From Actinomycetes bacterium (GTDB taxonomy: Bacteria > Actinomycetota > Acidimicrobiia > Acidimicrobiales > RAAP-2), in assembly GCA_021849435.1 (NCBI GenBank), contig JAJZSX010000118.1, positions 1 through 7,229 of the forward strand: a DNA stretch of 7,229 nucleotides, read 5' to 3'. Position 1 is the first letter of the stretch, and the number at the start of each line of letters is the position of its first letter. Shown one piece after another: positions 5,992 to 7,229 of this stretch. A program made the translations under genes and the position numbers. The notes beneath the pieces were generated by a model. That model was given only the letters and a program-made list of their open reading frames with translations, did not search any database and was not told where the DNA came from.

Positions 5992-6022
5992 TTGCTTTAC
6001 GAATCGTGTAAAGTACATTACA
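5992..6022 (+). promoter_or_regulatory. Promoter with two overlapping inverted repeats before the wHTH-nucleotidyltransferase gene
   Basis: TTGCTT (5992-5997) and TACATT (6014-6019), 16 bases apart, make the best promoter in this spacer. The -10 ends 7 bases before the ATG at 6027, implying a leaderless or nearly leaderless mRNA. Two dyads overlap it. CTTTAC-N7-GTAAAG spans 5995-6013. TGTAAAGTACATTACA spans 6007-6022, self-complementary at 14 of 16 positions. They share the GTAAAG half-site. This is the expected layout for autorepression by the gene's own winged-HTH domain. An upstream TATAGT at 5954-5959 lacks a well-spaced -35. Confidence 0.55.
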
Positions 6023-6026
6023 GGTT

Positions 6027-6635
6027 ATGAAAACTACTGCCCCTCCTCTGCTCCCCTTGCTCCGGTCTCGACTCCAAGGTGATCTCCTCTCACTGCTGTA
6101 TCTGCACCCGGACAAGGAGTACTCCCTATCCGAGCTGGCGAGACTCCTTGGTACGAGTGCTCGGATGATTCACTACGAGTCCGAAAGGCTCACTGACTCA
6201 GGGTTCGTGGCAAATCGGCGAGTGGGAAACGTTCGGCTTCTGCGAGCCATTTCCGAATCACCAGTTGCACGAGCCCTCCAAGAACTTCTGATGGTGACGT
6301 TCGGACCGCTGCCCGTACTCACCGAGCTCCTAGATCACGTCTCCGGGATAAGCGAGGCGTTCATTTATGGATCGTGGGCCGCACGGTACAGCGGCGAAGG
6401 CGGCCACGTTCCGGACGACGTCGACGTTCTCGTCGTGGGAGACGCAAGTCGTGAAGTCCTCGATGATGTCGCCGCACAGGCGGAGAGTCGACTTCGACGC
6501 CCCGTGAACATCCGAAGAATCGATCGCGAAACCTGGGACACACCGCCCAAGGACAATGCGTTCCTCTCATCCTTAAAGAGCCGTCCACTGGTATCTCTGC
6601 ACAAGGGAGGTCAGCGCGATGTCGCCGTGGGATAA
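6027..6635 (+). CDS. Winged-HTH / minimal nucleotidyltransferase fusion (putative antitoxin)
   Basis: This 202-residue protein has two parts. Residues about 14-73 form a winged HTH: LLSLLYLHPDKEYSLSELAR, then LLGTSARMIHYESERLTDSGFV and the wing RRVGNVRLLRA. Residues about 108-185 are a MNT-type nucleotidyltransferase: FIYGSWAARYSG (Gly115-Ser116), then DDVDVLVVG with Asp131 and Asp133 as metal ligands, and VNIRRID as the later core strand. In characterised MntA-HepT pairs the nucleotidyltransferase antitoxin adenylylates the HEPN toxin. By analogy this protein may both neutralise its partner and repress the operon. The start is ATG 6027; no clear Shine-Dalgarno sequence precedes it. Its 3' end overlaps the HEPN gene by 17 bases. 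GC is lower than in the core genes. The domain calls are firm; the antitoxin role is inferred from family and context. Confidence 0.85.
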   Translation: MKTTAPPLLPLLRSRLQGDLLSLLYLHPDKEYSLSELARLLGTSARMIHYESERLTDSGFVANRRVGNVRLLRAISESPVARALQELLMVTFGPLPVLTELLDHVSGISEAFIYGSWAARYSGEGGHVPDDVDVLVVGDASREVLDDVAAQAESRLRRPVNIRRIDRETWDTPPKDNAFLSSLKSRPLVSLHKGGQRDVAVG

Positions 6636-7083
6636 GGGACGTGCTGAGGTCGAGCGATTGATTCAAGAAGGGAAACTCCAACGAATACCCGCAACTACAT
6701 ACGACGGACAGACCTTGCGAATCCCGCGGAATCACCTGAATTCGGCGGAGAAGACTATTGAACACGACTTAGAGGGTGCATACACGCTCGTGTATGACGC
6801 AATGCGAAAGGCTCTTGTCGCCCTCTTGGCCGTGCAAGGTCTTCGTGCGACATCGAAAGGTGGGCACATTGTTATTCACGACTGTCTCAAGGCACAATTA
6901 TCGCCTCAAGCTGACAACCTTCTCAGAGCGTACGACCGCATGCGACGGTCACGGAACAATGTTGAATACCCTCCGGTGGGGGCCGAGGAGATCACCGCTG
7001 AAGAGGTTCGTGACGACATTAAGACAGTGCGAGAAGCGCTGCCGACCATTGAACGGCTACTCGAGGTGCTTCCCGTCTTCTAA
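6619..7083 (+). CDS. SAV_6107-like HEPN-domain protein (putative toxin)
   Basis: This 154-residue, mostly helical protein has the pattern of the SAV_6107-like HEPN family: RAEVERLIQEGKLQRI at the N-terminus, the helix YDAMRKALVALLAVQGLRAT (59-78), SKGGHIVIHD (79-88), and RMRRSRNNVEYPP (107-119). HEPN proteins are often RNases with an Arg-x4-6-His site. Here Arg112-Asn113 is followed by Glu116-Tyr117 with no His, as I recall for this subfamily, so RNase activity cannot be assumed. ATG 6619 has AGGGAGG at 6604-6610, 8 bases upstream, a strong site lying inside the upstream gene, so synthesis is probably coupled. The pairing with an upstream nucleotidyltransferase argues for an MNT-HEPN toxin-antitoxin or abortive-infection module. 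GC is lower than in the core genes. Confidence 0.83.
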   Translation: MSPWDKGRAEVERLIQEGKLQRIPATTYDGQTLRIPRNHLNSAEKTIEHDLEGAYTLVYDAMRKALVALLAVQGLRATSKGGHIVIHDCLKAQLSPQADNLLRAYDRMRRSRNNVEYPPVGAEEITAEEVRDDIKTVREALPTIERLLEVLPVF

Positions 7084-7229
7084 AAACGACGATAACGTCC
7101 CATTCGGAACCGTTTGACCGCAAGCGCCCCGTGTAGGGCGACGCATTCGATGATCATCAACTCCCACTGAAACGCCATCGAGCGTGATGATGCACCGAGG
7201 TGCCGTTGGTGGTTGCGTTGTCGCTTCGG
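7084..7229. other. Terminal 146 bases with no supported gene
   Basis: A small hairpin (CGCCC 7125-7129 with GGGCG 7136-7140, 6-base loop) has no T run and is a weak terminator candidate for the HEPN gene. A minus-strand frame is open from the window edge to TAG 7082-7080 (49 codons), overlapping the HEPN stop by 4 bases. Its sequence shows no domain I recognise. A plus-strand frame from about 7182 is also open to the edge. Neither can be called from this much sequence. Confidence 0.4.

Noticed and set aside
7149..7158. Perfect 10-base palindrome GATGATCATC.
   Set aside because: It is a single short palindrome, away from any start codon or promoter, and not repeated in the window.
7080..7229. 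Minus-strand frame open to the window edge, convergent with the HEPN gene (49 codons).
   Set aside because: Too short and without recognisable motif; at this GC content a frame this long is common by chance. Flanking sequence would decide it.
1..7229. CRISPR array, insertion sequence or tandem repeat.
   Set aside because: No direct-repeat/spacer periodicity, no transposase motif and no terminal inverted repeats were seen by eye on either strand.

Overview
The window looks like chromosomal DNA from a GC-rich member of the Actinomycetota. Sampled core-gene lines are about 65% GC. The gene set (mec, cysO and an O-phosphoserine-type cysM near rph-rdgB, plus an SmpB/tmRNA pair) follows the order familiar from Mycobacterium tuberculosis. 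I cannot name the genus; the non-mycobacterial gene arrangement suggests a more distant actinobacterial lineage.

Layout. Positions 1-563 carry, on the + strand, the 3' end of a cold-shock protein gene and a small cytosolic FKBP-type prolyl isomerase. Positions 560-4904 form a run of minus-strand genes, read from right to left: mec (JAMM peptidase), a DoxX-family membrane protein, cysO (sulfur-carrier protein), cysM (cysteine synthase), rph (RNase PH), rdgB (XTP/dITP pyrophosphatase) and a LON-domain protein. Mec, CysO and CysM together form the protein-thiocarboxylate route to cysteine. Two features stand out: DoxX sits between mec and cysO, and CysO carries a Val-Leu tail after its Gly-Gly terminus that would have to be removed before the protein can work. 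rph-rdgB is a conserved RNA-processing/nucleotide-pool-cleaning pair.

Divergent from mec, on the + strand, are smpB (4959-5477) and ssrA (tmRNA, 5578-5929), the two parts of the trans-translation ribosome rescue system. The tmRNA encodes a tag that I read as (A)ANSTAHVVVAA.

Immediately after the tmRNA 3' end the base composition falls to about 40% GC in the spacer and 47-57% in sampled lines of the following genes. There lies a two-gene module with a 17-base overlap: a winged-HTH domain fused to a minimal nucleotidyltransferase, then an SAV_6107-like HEPN-domain protein. This is a candidate MNT-HEPN toxin-antitoxin or phage-defence module. Its promoter carries two overlapping inverted repeats next to the start codon, and its position at the tmRNA 3' end (a classic integration site) suggests arrival on a genomic island. 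No integrase is visible in the window.

Across the window, the genes lacking a Shine-Dalgarno sequence and not coupled to an upstream gene all have a TANNNT hexamer 6-8 bases before the start codon, a pattern expected for leaderless actinobacterial mRNAs.
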